This document shows positions 45,678-54,728 of a DNA stretch of 64,000 bases, piece after piece. The translations under genes and the position numbers were made by a program. The number at the start of each line of letters is the position of its first letter. Within the stretch, counting starts at the first letter, position 1. A model generated the notes under the pieces. The model ran no database searches, was not told where the DNA came from, and saw only the letters and a program-made list of their open reading frames with translations. The DNA comes from Antarctobacter heliothermus (GTDB taxonomy: Bacteria > Pseudomonadota > Alphaproteobacteria > Rhodobacterales > Rhodobacteraceae): positions 4,097,001 through 4,161,000 of the forward strand of contig NZ_CP022540.1 in the NCBI RefSeq assembly GCF_002237555.1. The letters run 5' to 3'.

Positions 45678-46616
45678 ATGCCCAGTGACATCCGCCTAGC
45701 CTTTGCCCACCCGTCCGAACGCAGCATCGCCACCGCAGGCGACACGCCGCATGACCGGATCTCTGTCCGCGATCATATTGTCGAGGTCGAGATTGGCGCC
45801 TTTCAGGCCGAACGTGGCACAACGCAGCGCGTGCAATTCAACGTGGTGGTCGAGGTGATCCCCTTTACCGGCCCGCTTGACGATGATGTCGACCGCATCC
45901 TGTCCTACGACCGGGTGACAGAGGCGATCGAATATGAACTGGCCGAAGAGCGGCTGAACCTGCTGGAAACGCTGGCCGAACGCATCGCCGAACGGATTCT
46001 GCTGGAACCGCAGGCGCTGCGTGCATTTGTGCGCATTGAAAAGCTGGATCGCGGTCCCGGCGCGCTGGGGGTAGAGATCGTGCGCGCCCGGCGCGATGTG
46101 GCCGATCACCTGAACGCCGTGGCCGAGGCGGTGGCACAAGAACGGCCGCATCCGCGCGTCGTCTACCTGTCAAACGCCGCCATCGCCGATCCGCGCCTGA
46201 CCGACTGGCTGGATGAGCTGGAGACGCGCCGCGCGCCGCTGATCCTGTGTGTCGGACGCCCCGATCTGCCGGTGCCTCAGACCTGCCACAAGATGACCCA
46301 GCGCCGGATTGATCTGCTGGCCATCGAACAAAACGGCTGGTGCCTTGCCGCCCGTGATCCGCGCGCCAAGGTGGTGGCCACCCGAACCGAACTGGACTGG
46401 GCCATGCGGCACGGGCAGATCTGTGTCTGGGCCCCGTCCAAGATCGTACTGGATGCGACCGAGGGGCCCCGCTTTCAACCCCGCGACTCCGTCGCGCTGG
46501 CGGGCTGGCTCGCGGGCGAGCTGGAAGCCTGCGAACTGTTGGTCATCGGCGAAGAATTGCCCGAGTCTCCGCCCGTCGCGGCGCGCGCGGTGCCAGAGGG
46601 TGCTGCGCTTTTCTAA
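45678..46616 (+). CDS. folB: Dihydroneopterin aldolase with C-terminal extension
   Basis: A 312-residue protein, about two and a half times the usual FolB length. Residues about 20-145 form the aldolase (RISVRDHIVEVEIGAFQAERG, RILSYDRVTEAIEYELAEE, LNLLETLAERIAERIL, VRIEKLDRGPGALGVEI) that cleaves dihydroneopterin in folate synthesis. Residues about 150-312 (RPHPRVVYLSNAAIADPRLTDW, ILCVGRPDLPVPQTC, QICVWAPSKIVLDATEGPRF) form a second domain of unknown role. folP and glmM follow in the same direction, with 39 bp to folP. Confidence 0.88.
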   Translation: MPSDIRLAFAHPSERSIATAGDTPHDRISVRDHIVEVEIGAFQAERGTTQRVQFNVVVEVIPFTGPLDDDVDRILSYDRVTEAIEYELAEERLNLLETLAERIAERILLEPQALRAFVRIEKLDRGPGALGVEIVRARRDVADHLNAVAEAVAQERPHPRVVYLSNAAIADPRLTDWLDELETRRAPLILCVGRPDLPVPQTCHKMTQRRIDLLAIEQNGWCLAARDPRAKVVATRTELDWAMRHGQICVWAPSKIVLDATEGPRFQPRDSVALAGWLAGELEACELLVIGEELPESPPVAARAVPEGAALF

Positions 46617-46655
46617 CTGCTTGCCAAGGCCGGGCTTATCGGTCAGTCAGTCGAT

Positions 46656-47669
46656 ATGTGCGTTTATTTTCGCCCGATTGTCCGTTTTGACGGCCCCCGC
46701 CCTGCCGAGGCGATTGACCTTGCTGGCGGGCCCGGCTGGTTTTCCCATGCTGTCCGCCTATCCCGCGATCGCGCGCCGCAAACTGTCTCCGTCGACGAGA
46801 TCCCCGACGACTTTCGCGAACGACTTTCGGCACCGCGCACGCCGATGGCTGGGCTGGTGTTTGACCAGCCGCGCGTGATGGGCATTCTCAATGTCACGCC
46901 AGACAGTTTCTCGGACGGGGGCCTGCACCAGACCGCCTCTCAGGCCGTTCAGCGCGCGCATGAAATGGCCGCTGCCGGCGCTGACATCATAGATATCGGC
47001 GGCGAAAGCACCCGCCCGGGGGCCTTGACCGTCCCGCATGAGGCAGAGATCGCCCGGGTCGAGCCGGTGATCACCGCACTCAGCCGCGAACTCGCCACAC
47101 CGATCTCGATCGACACACGCAAATCCTCGGTGGCAGAGGCCGCCGTGCGCGCGGGTGCGGCATTGGTCAACGATGTTTCCGGGTTCACTTTTGACCCGAT
47201 GCTGGCGCGGTATTGCCGCGACCACGGGCTGCCCGTCTGCGTGATGCATGCGCGCGGCGATCCCGAAACCATGCAGAGCGACCCGCGCTATGACGACGTA
47301 TTGCTGGACGTGTATGACTTTCTGGCCGCGCAGGTTGCCATGCTGGTGGAAACCGGCATTCCCCGTTCCCGCATCCTGGTCGATCCGGGCATCGGTTTTG
47401 GCAAGCGGATCGAACACAACCTGACGATCCTGCAAAACATCGCGCTGTTCCACGGGATCGGCTGCGCCGTTCTGGTCGGCGCGTCGCGCAAACGGTTCAT
47501 CGGCACGATCAGCGGTGCAGAAACACCTGCAGAGCGCACCTTTGGATCAGTCGCCGTGGCGCAGGCCGTTGCCGCGCAGGGCGTGCAGGTTGTCCGCGTC
47601 CATGATGTCACTGAAACCGCGCAGGCGCTTGCCGTCTGGCGGGCCATTGCACAAGGAACCTATCCATGA
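46656..47669 (+). CDS. folP: Dihydropteroate synthase
   Basis: A 337-residue enzyme that joins p-aminobenzoate to the pterin diphosphate; the target of sulphonamides. The core begins at about residue 65 with [22 protein letters not shown], followed by [65 protein letters not shown] and [15 protein letters not shown]. All pterin-binding motifs are present. An N-terminal extension of about 65 residues precedes the TIM barrel and is not part of the catalytic family. Its stop overlaps glmM by four bases (ATGA), so the genes are coupled. Confidence 0.96.
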   Translation: MCVYFRPIVRFDGPRPAEAIDLAGGPGWFSHAVRLSRDRAPQTVSVDEIPDDFRERLSAPRTPMAGLVFDQPRVMGILNVTPDSFSDGGLHQTASQAVQRAHEMAAAGADIIDIGGESTRPGALTVPHEAEIARVEPVITALSRELATPISIDTRKSSVAEAAVRAGAALVNDVSGFTFDPMLARYCRDHGLPVCVMHARGDPETMQSDPRYDDVLLDVYDFLAAQVAMLVETGIPRSRILVDPGIGFGKRIEHNLTILQNIALFHGIGCAVLVGASRKRFIGTISGAETPAERTFGSVAVAQAVAAQGVQVVRVHDVTETAQALAVWRAIAQGTYP

Positions 47670-49009
47670 GCCGCACGCTTTTTGGCACCGACGGTGTTCG
47701 CGGAACCGCCAATGCATATCCCATGACCGCAGAGTTGGCCCTGATGCTGGGCGCCGCGGTCGGACGGTATTTTCGCAACGAACACAGCGGCGTGCACCGG
47801 GTTGTCATAGGCAAGGACACGCGGCTGTCTGGTTACATGTTCGAAAACGCGTTGACCGCCGGTCTGACCTCGACCGGGATGAACGCGCTGCTGTTGGGTC
47901 CGGTCCCCACGCCCGCCGTGGGTCTGCTGACCACCTCTATGCGCGCCGATCTGGGCATCATGATTTCCGCCAGCCACAATCCCGCCGCCGACAACGGGAT
48001 CAAGTTTTTTGGCCCCGACGGGTTCAAGCTGTCCGATGATGTCGAGGCCGAAATCGAGGCCATGGTTCTGGCAGGCGTGCGCCCTGCACAACCTAACAAT
48101 ATCGGCCGCGCGCGACGCATCGACGATGGCCGCTTTCGCTATCAGGAACGGGTCAAAGGCACCTTGCCATCGGGTTTGCGGCTGGACGGGATCAAGGTGG
48201 TGGTGGATTGCGCCAACGGTGCCGCCTACAAGACCGCGCCAGAAGTCCTGTGGGAACTGGGTGCCGATGTGGTGACCGTGGGTACAGACCCCAACGGTCT
48301 GAACATCAACGACAATTGCGGATCGACCAAACCGGCGGCTGCGGCAGAGGCGGTGCGCCGCCACGGTGCGGACGTGGGTCTGTGTCTGGATGGCGATGCC
48401 GACCGCATCCTGATGATCGACGAAAACGGGCGCGTGGCCGACGGCGATCAGTTCATGGCGCTGTTGGCGGCCCGCTGGGCCGAAGAGGACCGCCTGAAGG
48501 GCGGCACCCTGGTCGCCACGGTGATGTCGAACCTCGGCCTGGAACGGTTTCTGGGGGATCGCGGTTTGCGACTGGAACGGACCAAGGTCGGCGACCGCTA
48601 TGTGGTCGAGGCGATGCGCGCGGGCGGCTGGAACCTTGGCGGGGAACAGTCGGGCCATATCGTGATGACCGATTACGCCACCACCGGCGACGGGCTGATG
48701 GCGGGGCTGCAATTCCTCGCCGAGATGGTGCGCACCGGCAAAAAGGCCTCTGACCTTGCGCAAAGTTTTGAGCGCGTGCCGCAGCTGCTGAAAAACGTGC
48801 GCTATGGTGACGGTCCGCTGCCGTTGGACGCTGACAACGTCAAAAAGGCAATCCGTGATGCAGAGGGTTTGTTGACCGGCAAAGGCCGCCTGTTGATCCG
48901 CAAATCGGGCACAGAGCCGTTGATCCGCGTCATGGCGGAATGTGAGGATGAGGATCTGCTGAGCCAGGTCGTCAATGGCATCGTCGCCGAGGTTGAAGCG
49001 GTCGCCTGA
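47666..49009 (+). CDS. glmM: Phosphoglucosamine mutase
   Basis: A 447-residue mutase that converts glucosamine-6-phosphate to glucosamine-1-phosphate for UDP-GlcNAc and the cell wall. It begins [20 protein letters not shown]. The phosphoserine Ser103 lies in [15 protein letters not shown]; the Mg2+ site is [16 protein letters not shown]; sugar-binding [19 protein letters not shown] and the phosphate-binding [14 protein letters not shown] follow. The folP-glmM overlap is a known conserved arrangement. Neighbouring genes downstream are convergent across a hairpin at 49019-49039. Confidence 0.97.
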   Translation: MSRTLFGTDGVRGTANAYPMTAELALMLGAAVGRYFRNEHSGVHRVVIGKDTRLSGYMFENALTAGLTSTGMNALLLGPVPTPAVGLLTTSMRADLGIMISASHNPAADNGIKFFGPDGFKLSDDVEAEIEAMVLAGVRPAQPNNIGRARRIDDGRFRYQERVKGTLPSGLRLDGIKVVVDCANGAAYKTAPEVLWELGADVVTVGTDPNGLNINDNCGSTKPAAAAEAVRRHGADVGLCLDGDADRILMIDENGRVADGDQFMALLAARWAEEDRLKGGTLVATVMSNLGLERFLGDRGLRLERTKVGDRYVVEAMRAGGWNLGGEQSGHIVMTDYATTGDGLMAGLQFLAEMVRTGKKASDLAQSFERVPQLLKNVRYGDGPLPLDADNVKKAIRDAEGLLTGKGRLLIRKSGTEPLIRVMAECEDEDLLSQVVNGIVAEVEAVA

Positions 49010-49018
49010 CGCGCCACC

Positions 49019-49039
49019 GTCCCGGGTTTGACCCGGGAC
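49019..49039. terminator. Hairpin between glmM and a convergent gene
   Basis: GTCCCGGGT and ACCCGGGAC pair with a TTG loop, 10 bases after the glmM stop. There is no T-run; it lies between two convergent genes. Confidence 0.5.
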
Positions 49040-49064
49040 CTCTGACCGCTGCCGCGCGGGGCGG

Positions 49065-49604
49065 TCAGGCTTCGGTCTGGTTGGGCCGTTGCCCGCGCCC
49101 GCCAAGGGTGCCCCACAGCATCCGCAAGGATCGCCGCAGGATCGCAAAGGCCAGCGCCAGTGCCGCCCAGCCCGACAGGAACCCTGCCCCGGCAAATACA
49201 GCGCCCTCAAAGGTCACGGGTACCGCCGGCTTGAAGGTTTCCAAAGCGCGCGCGGCAACTTCACCGTCGGGCATCATGTCAAAGGCCAGCCGCGCCCGCA
49301 TGAACGGCCCCGCGCCTTCCAATTGGTTCAGCGCGGTGGACAGCCGATCATGCCGCGCAATGTCCGAGGCCATATTACGCGATTGCGTATGTGCCATCTC
49401 TCCCTCATCTCCGAGGGCGACCAGATAGGCATCCAACGGCAGGCCAACGCGCGCCGCATCCTCTTCGTATCGCGTGACTTGGCGTCCCAGCTCATCCACG
49501 GCACCGCCAAGACGTTGCATGTACTGCTGGGAATATTCGGGAAACTGCGACAGACCCGCAGCCCCGGCCAGCCCACCTACAAGTGTCAGGAGTCGTAAGA
49601 TCAT
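49065..49604 (-). CDS. DUF2937 family membrane protein
   Basis: A 179-residue protein with an N-terminal hydrophobic helix (MILRLLTLVGGLAGAAGLSQ), a long helical middle (FPEYSQQYMQRLGGAVDELGRQV) and a second helix near the C-terminus (GAVFAGAGFLSGWAALALAF). The FPEYxQQYxQRLGGAVDEL motif is the hallmark of DUF2937. The start at 49604 has a GGGGAGG ribosome site; the longer frame start at 49676 does not. The function is unknown. It is the last gene of a minus-strand group that includes the serine hydrolase and proS but is about 100 bp apart. Confidence 0.82.
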   Translation of the reverse strand: MILRLLTLVGGLAGAAGLSQFPEYSQQYMQRLGGAVDELGRQVTRYEEDAARVGLPLDAYLVALGDEGEMAHTQSRNMASDIARHDRLSTALNQLEGAGPFMRARLAFDMMPDGEVAARALETFKPAVPVTFEGAVFAGAGFLSGWAALALAFAILRRSLRMLWGTLGGRGQRPNQTEA

Positions 49605-49705
49605 CTGCCTGCCTCCCCTTGTTTGCTGGTCGCTTCTGGGGCGATCTTCGCGGCCATGGTGCCAGATCCGTTCCATCCAGACGAGGGGAAATCACGCGCC
49701 CTTGG

Positions 49706-50641
49706 TCAATCGGCGAAAACGGCCCGCACCAGCGTGTTGTCCAGCGCCGCCATTGCCTCCCAGTCGACGCAGGCCCGATAGGCCGCGACAATCGTGTAGC
49801 GTCCGGCCCAGTTGACCGCAAACGTGCCCAGCCCCGCATCCTCAAAACACAGCGCGCCGAAATGCCAGTGGTTTGCCTGCCCCCTGCCAGAGCGAAACAC
49901 CATGCCCAACCCGTAGGACACGCTATCGCCCATATCCGCATGGGGCGTGGACAACGGGTCCGCGCCTGCATATGCGCCGTTCATGAAGTGGGCGTAGTCA
50001 CGCACCGACATCTGCCAGCCGCCCCAAGGGCCAAAGCCACCATAGTCGGGCGATAGGTCCGCCGTGGTGATCCCCAGCGGGTCCAGCACGCGGGCGCGGC
50101 AGGCGGCATCGTACCAGTCGTCCGCAACCTCTTCGATCACCAGACCAAGGACCGCGTAATTCTCATTATTATAGCGGAAGGTGCCGCGCGTGCCCTCCTG
50201 CTTGGGGCGATCCAGCACGTTGGCCGTGACCTCTTGCCAGCGCCGTGTGGTGTCCCCGCGCCAGTCCGCCATCAGCCCTTGGGTGCTGTCCGGCCAATAC
50301 CCCGAGGTATGGGTTACAAGCTCTGCCAGCGTGACCGACCCGCCCCCCTCGATCCAGTCCCCGACGGTGTCGTTCCAATGCATCTTGCCCGCGTCCACCA
50401 GCGCGACGGCGCACAGCGCGGTGATCGCCTTGGAGTTGCTGGCCAGCGGCAGCGGCAGCGGAACATCAACAGACGCGCCGCTCTCCTGTGCCAGCAGTTC
50501 GGTCCCGGCCAGGGTAAAGACCAGCGCACCGGGCGGATTGCCCTCTGCCGCCAGCCAGCGGCCCCATTCCAGCGCAACACGTTCGGATTGCGCGGCAAGC
50601 GGCATCGCCCAAAGCACAGCGAGACAGAGCGCCCTCAGCAT
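49706..50641 (-). CDS. Serine hydrolase, beta-lactamase class C / PBP4-like fold
   Basis: A 311-residue exported protein (signal MLRALCLAVLWAMPLAAQ). The catalytic SxxK is SNSK within LPLASNSKAITALCAVALVDAG; the tyrosine motif YNNENYAVLG matches YxN; HTSGYWPDSTQG is also typical. The third motif (KTG/HxG) may be HWHFGAL. Members are esterases, peptidases or beta-lactamases, so the substrate cannot be named. Its ATG overlaps the stop of a small secreted peptide gene, and proS lies upstream in the same direction, so they may be in one transcript. Confidence 0.85.
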   Translation of the reverse strand: MLRALCLAVLWAMPLAAQSERVALEWGRWLAAEGNPPGALVFTLAGTELLAQESGASVDVPLPLPLASNSKAITALCAVALVDAGKMHWNDTVGDWIEGGGSVTLAELVTHTSGYWPDSTQGLMADWRGDTTRRWQEVTANVLDRPKQEGTRGTFRYNNENYAVLGLVIEEVADDWYDAACRARVLDPLGITTADLSPDYGGFGPWGGWQMSVRDYAHFMNGAYAGADPLSTPHADMGDSVSYGLGMVFRSGRGQANHWHFGALCFEDAGLGTFAVNWAGRYTIVAAYRACVDWEAMAALDNTLVRAVFAD

Positions 50642-50745
50642 GGCGCGCTCTCCGCAGTGTCGACGTGCACACCAAAGCGCCCGTCGCTTTCGGCGGGCGC
50701 TTGGCTGGCAAGCAAAACAAGGGCAGTCAGCAAGGCAAGGCGCAT
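50635..50745 (-). CDS. Small secreted peptide upstream of the serine hydrolase
   Basis: A 36-residue frame too short for usual gene calling. It starts with ATG at 50745 after GGAGACGCCCC and encodes MRLALLTALVLLASQAPAES, a clean signal peptide, then a short mature part (DGRFGVHVDTAESAPC) ending in cysteine. The stop overlaps the ATG of the serine hydrolase, as in coupled genes. It may be a genuine secreted peptide or only a translated leader that couples expression. It lies 36 bases downstream of proS. Confidence 0.5.
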   Translation of the reverse strand: MRLALLTALVLLASQAPAESDGRFGVHVDTAESAPC

Positions 50746-50781
50746 GGGGCGTCTCCGTTCAGGGGCGTGTCGCCCCCCGGA

Positions 50782-52131
50782 TCATGACCCCGGCAGCACC
50801 TTTTTGTAAATCGCCGCGATCCGCTCAACAGCCTGTTCGGGCGCCAGTTCTTCGCTTTCACCCGTGCGGCGCGAAGTCAGCTCGACCACGCCGTTTTTCA
50901 GACCGCGTGGGCCAACGGTGATCCGCCACGGCAAACCGATCAGGTCCATCGTCGCGAACTTACCGCCCGCACGTTCGTTGCGGTCATCGTAGAGCGGCTC
51001 TAGCCCCAAAGCGGTCAGCGAGGCATACAGCGCCTCACAGGCGGCGTCGGCCTCGGCGTCGCCCTGTTTCAGGTTCACGATCCCGGCGTGGAAGGGGGTC
51101 ACGCCCTCGGGCCAGATGATGCCCTTGTCGTCATGGCTGGCCTCGATGATCGCGCCCAACAGGCGCGACACGCCGATGCCGTGCGACCCCATGTGGACCG
51201 GCACCTTGTTGCCGTCGCTGTCCTGAACGGTGGCCCCCATCGGTTCGGAATACTTGGTGCCGAAATAGAAGATCTGGCCGACCTCGATACCGCGCGCGGT
51301 GCGGCGGCGTTCTTCGGGGATCTGGTTGAACAGCGTCTCGTCGTGGGTTTCATCGGTGCGGGCATAGCGCGAGGTGAATTCCTCCAGCACGGCCTGACAT
51401 TGTTCATGGCTGTCGAAATCGATCTCACGATCCCCAAATTTCAGGTCGGTGATCTGGCTGTCGTAAAAGACCTCGGACTCGCCCGTCTCGGCCAGCACAA
51501 GGAATTCATGCGTGTCGTCGCCGCCGATGGGGCCAGAGTCCGCGCGCATCGGGATCGCCTGCAGGCCCATGCGTTCATAGGTGCGCAGATAGCTGACGAG
51601 ATGCCGGTTATAGGCGTGCAGCGCGTCCTCTTTGGTGAGGTCAAAGTTGTAGCCGTCCTTCATCAGGAATTCGCGGCCGCGCATCACGCCGAAACGCGGG
51701 CGGATCTCGTCACGGAATTTCCACTGGACGTGGTAGAGGGTCAGCGGCAAGTCCTTGTAGCTGCCGACATGGCTGCGGAAGATATCGGTGATCAGCTCTT
51801 CGTTGGTGGGACCGTACAGCATGTCGCGGCCATGGCGGTCGGACATGCGCAGCATCTCGGCGCCGTAGTCGTCATAGCGGCCGCTTTCGCGCCAGAGGTC
51901 GGCGCTTTGCAGAGTGGGCATCAGCATCGCGATATGGCCGGCGCGGGCCTGTTCCTGATGGACGATGTCCTCGATCTTGCGCAGCACCTTGAAGCCGAGC
52001 GGCAGCCAGGAATAGATCCCGGCGCTGGCCTGTTTGATCATGCCCGCGCGGAGCATGTAGCGGTGGCTGACGATCTGCGCCTCGGAGGGCGTTTCCTTGA
52101 GAACGGGCAGGAAATAGCGGGACAGGCGCAT
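50782..52131 (-). CDS. proS: Proline--tRNA ligase (short type)
   Basis: A 449-residue class II synthetase of the alphaproteobacterial type without the editing insertion domain. The start [20 protein letters not shown] at 52131 matches homologues; an in-frame start at 52221 would run into a conserved regulatory-looking motif. Motif 1 is [20 protein letters not shown], motif 2 is [27 protein letters not shown], motif 3 is [22 protein letters not shown], and the anticodon-binding domain has [23 protein letters not shown]. Without the insertion, mischarged tRNA editing must be done in trans. The serine hydrolase lies downstream. Confidence 0.97.
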   Translation of the reverse strand: MRLSRYFLPVLKETPSEAQIVSHRYMLRAGMIKQASAGIYSWLPLGFKVLRKIEDIVHQEQARAGHIAMLMPTLQSADLWRESGRYDDYGAEMLRMSDRHGRDMLYGPTNEELITDIFRSHVGSYKDLPLTLYHVQWKFRDEIRPRFGVMRGREFLMKDGYNFDLTKEDALHAYNRHLVSYLRTYERMGLQAIPMRADSGPIGGDDTHEFLVLAETGESEVFYDSQITDLKFGDREIDFDSHEQCQAVLEEFTSRYARTDETHDETLFNQIPEERRRTARGIEVGQIFYFGTKYSEPMGATVQDSDGNKVPVHMGSHGIGVSRLLGAIIEASHDDKGIIWPEGVTPFHAGIVNLKQGDAEADAACEALYASLTALGLEPLYDDRNERAGGKFATMDLIGLPWRITVGPRGLKNGVVELTSRRTGESEELAPEQAVERIAAIYKKVLPGS

Positions 52132-52214
52132 GGTGTGACCTCTGGGCAAGCGATTTTTCCCCTCGTAGCGGGTTGATGGGGGGCAAGCAAGCGGCGGCAG
52201 GGACGGCACAGGGG

Positions 52215-52285
52215 TGTCCACGCGTGGACAGACTTGCGGGTGCGAAATATCAATGGGTTACAGAGACGGTTTTACTTTGCCTTAA
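52215..52285 (-). repeat. 71-bp composite motif, copy B (upstream of proS)
   Basis: On the minus strand: TTAAG-N6-TAAAA-N4-CTCTGTAACCCATTG-N19-CTGTCCACGCGTGGACA, ending 84 bp before proS and pointing toward it. Block order and spacing are the same as at 21960-22030, with no gaps. Here the palindrome is followed by CCCCTGTGCC, so it is not a terminator. A promoter or an untranslated RNA element of proS is possible. Confidence 0.75.
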
Positions 52286-52366
52286 GACTTGAGGGGAATT
52301 TGCCCCCTTCCCCGAAGCCCCGCCTTGGGGCATCCTGACGCCAATTGGCATCGGGAATTTTGCGAG

Positions 52367-54514
52367 ATGTGGATTTTGGAATGGCTCTTTGGAGAGCCTG
52401 TCACGATCGAATGGATCACTGTCACCCTGCCGCTGACGGCAACGGGCGCAAAGGTGCTGTTGGCCTCTGCGGGGTTGGCCTTGGGCGCGGGCCTTGTCTG
52501 GCTGATGCTTAACGCACCGGACCGGGGCGACAAGCGACGCAACCTGCTGACCGACTGGCTGACGGCGCTGGGATGGGTGCTGTTGCCCGTCTGGTTCCTG
52601 CTGCTGGGCGGGACGCTGTGGCACCTGTGGCTGCTGTTCTCGGGGATGGACTCGTTTCTGGACAACGTGGGCTTTGGCATGGGTGCCGTCGTCGCGGCCT
52701 TCCTTGGCGGGCCGTTTGTGATCTGGGGCACGGTGCTAAAGCAGCAGACCGTCGAGTTCCAGAAGGAGGGTCATATCACCGACCGAATTAGTAAAGCGGT
52801 CGAACAGCTTGGGGCGGAGAAGACGGTCAAGCGCGATGGCAAACCCGAGGAGACCGTCCGCAACATTGAGGTGCGGATTGGTGGGCTGTTGTCGCTGGAG
52901 CGGATCGCGCAGGACAGCACGCGCTATGACAAGGGGCGGGACCATGTGCGGGTGATGGAGATCCTGTGCGCCTATGTGCGGGAGAATGCGCCGGCAGAGG
53001 ATGCGGTGGACTTTCCGTTGATGGATTGGGAGCCGCTGAAGGACGACGCGAGCGAGGAGGAGCGCGCGGCGCATTTGACGTGGCAAAAAGTGCGGTTTGG
53101 CATTTTCGACAATCCAAATGCACGACAGTGGGCGCAGTCCCTTCCCGAACCGCGCGCGGATATTGCGATGGCGCTGCGGATCATCGGGCGACGGGATGCG
53201 GACCAGTTGCGGGTCGAGGCGCGCTGGGGGCCAGATAGCTCGGACGACGTGGAGTGGGTCTTTGATGAGGACTGCCCGGAGTTGCCGGAACCGCCCGAGG
53301 GCAATCGGCATGGCAAAGCGGCTCTGGATACCTACAAAGCCGTACTTTCAGCGTGGAAAGAGAAGCTATCCGACTATCGCGGATTTCGCCCCGACCTGCG
53401 CAACACCAATCTGCAAAAGGCCGACCTAAGCAAGCAGACCCTGTCCGGTGCAAATCTGATCGGCGCGCGGATGGAGGGGGCGGACCTCACGCAGGCGCGG
53501 ATGGAAGGGGCGATCCTCAGCGAGGCGTGGGTGGAGGGGGCGATCCTCAGCGAGGCGCGGATGGGGGGAGCGATCCTCATCGAGGCGCGGATGGAGGGGG
53601 CGATCCTCAGCGAGGCGCGGATGCAGGGGGCGGACCTCATGCAGGCACGGATGGAGGGGGCGGACCTCAGCAAGGCGCGGATGGAGGGGGCGTACCTCGG
53701 GCTGGCGCGGATGGAGGGGGCGGTCCTCACGCAGGCGCGGATGGAGGGGGCGTACCTCGAGACGGCGAGGATGGAGGGGGCGTACCTCGAGGCGGCGTGG
53801 ATGGAGGGGGCGGTCCTCACGCAGGCGCGGATGGAGGGGGCGTACCTCGAGACGGCGAGGATGGAGGGGGCGTACCTCGAGGCGGCGTGGATGGAGGGGG
53901 CGGACCTCACGCTGGCGTGGATGGAGGGGGCGTTCCTCGAACTGGCGCGGATGGAGGATGCGAACCTCATGGGGGCGCGGATGGAGGGGGCGGTCCTTCG
54001 GCAGGCGCGGATGGAAGGTGCGATCCTCAGCGGCGCGCGGATGGCGGGGGCGTTCCTCGGGGAGGCGCGGATGGAGGGGGCGGACCTCATGGAGGCGCGG
54101 ATGGAGGGGGCGATCCTCATAATGGCGCGGATGGAGGGGGCGAACCTCAGGGGGGCGCGGATGGAGGGGGCGGACCTCAGGGGGGCGCGGATGGAGGGGG
54201 CGATCCTCAGCGAGGCGCGGATGGAGGGGGCGGACCTCCAGTGGGCGCGGGTGGACGCGACAACCTCTCTAACGAATGCGGTTGTCGCATCCGCATCGGT
54301 CAGATCGGTTGATTATAGCAATGTGGCGCTCTCGCAGGCGCAGATCAATGGGATGTTCGGGGATGCCAGTGTCATCTTGCCCGAGGATCGTCAGAAGCCG
54401 GGGTTTTGGCCGAAATGGGAATTGCCTTTGAAGGGCAAAAACAATTTCAACGACGAATGGCGCGAGTGGCAGTCCGATCCCGACAACTACACCCCACCTC
54501 CTCCACCGGAGTGA
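52367..54514 (+). CDS. Membrane-anchored pentapeptide-repeat protein
   Basis: A 715-residue protein. The ATG at 52367 (MWILEWLFGEPVTIEW) is preferred over an in-frame TTG at 52289. Three hydrophobic segments (KVLLASAGLALGAGLVWLML; WVLLPVWFLLLGGTLWHLWL; VGFGMGAVVAAFLGGPFVIW) are followed by a cytoplasmic ITDRISKAVEQLGAEK ... VRIGGLLSLERIAQDSTRYD domain common in such proteins. From residue about 350 there are some 27 decapeptide units of the form ARMEGAxLxx, that is two pentapeptides each, predicted to form a right-handed quadrilateral beta-helix. The tail is proline-rich. The function is unknown; some soluble relatives mimic DNA. It is divergent from proS. Confidence 0.82.
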   Translation: MWILEWLFGEPVTIEWITVTLPLTATGAKVLLASAGLALGAGLVWLMLNAPDRGDKRRNLLTDWLTALGWVLLPVWFLLLGGTLWHLWLLFSGMDSFLDNVGFGMGAVVAAFLGGPFVIWGTVLKQQTVEFQKEGHITDRISKAVEQLGAEKTVKRDGKPEETVRNIEVRIGGLLSLERIAQDSTRYDKGRDHVRVMEILCAYVRENAPAEDAVDFPLMDWEPLKDDASEEERAAHLTWQKVRFGIFDNPNARQWAQSLPEPRADIAMALRIIGRRDADQLRVEARWGPDSSDDVEWVFDEDCPELPEPPEGNRHGKAALDTYKAVLSAWKEKLSDYRGFRPDLRNTNLQKADLSKQTLSGANLIGARMEGADLTQARMEGAILSEAWVEGAILSEARMGGAILIEARMEGAILSEARMQGADLMQARMEGADLSKARMEGAYLGLARMEGAVLTQARMEGAYLETARMEGAYLEAAWMEGAVLTQARMEGAYLETARMEGAYLEAAWMEGADLTLAWMEGAFLELARMEDANLMGARMEGAVLRQARMEGAILSGARMAGAFLGEARMEGADLMEARMEGAILIMARMEGANLRGARMEGADLRGARMEGAILSEARMEGADLQWARVDATTSLTNAVVASASVRSVDYSNVALSQAQINGMFGDASVILPEDRQKPGFWPKWELPLKGKNNFNDEWREWQSDPDNYTPPPPPE
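53462..54258 (+). repeat. 30-bp tandem repeat array inside the pentapeptide gene
   Basis: About 27 units of a 30-bp repeat built around CGGATGGAGGGGGCG and NNCCTCNNNNNGGCG. Units 53721-53810 and 53811-53900 are an exact 90-bp tandem duplication (three repeats each). The even spacing also keeps other frames open on both strands. Confidence 0.95.
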
Positions 54515-54528
54515 GTGCCGGAGGGGGT

Positions 54529-54546
54529 GCCGGGCTGAAGCCCGGC
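54529..54546 (+). terminator. Hairpin after the pentapeptide gene
   Basis: GCCGGGCT and AGCCCGGC pair around GA, 15 bases past the stop, followed by CTACGGCTGGGTTTTGG. It is a plausible weak terminator. Confidence 0.55.
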
Positions 54547-54728
54547 CTACGGCTGGGTTTTGGTGTGTTTTGTGGTGGGTTGTGCGGGCTGAAGGGCCGC
54601 GTGGCTTGGTTGGGGGCGGCGGGGGCAGTTCTCCACATGATCTTCCCCAGATTTCATGCCTCTGCGCGGCGCATTCCCTTGAAACATGGCAGTAAGCGGG
54701 CGATGTAGGGCGATACGAAAGGAAATTC

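Noticed and set aside
53462..54258. CRISPR-like regular 30-bp repeat
   Set aside because: Units are directly adjacent with no spacers of different sequence, are coding, and no cas gene is near.
53353..54312. Long alternative frames inside the pentapeptide gene (a Gly/Asp/Ala-rich frame on plus and an Ile/Arg/Ser-rich frame on minus, 53374-54120)
   Set aside because: They stay open only because the 30-bp repeat has a length divisible by three. They have no starts with ribosome sites and no family resemblance.
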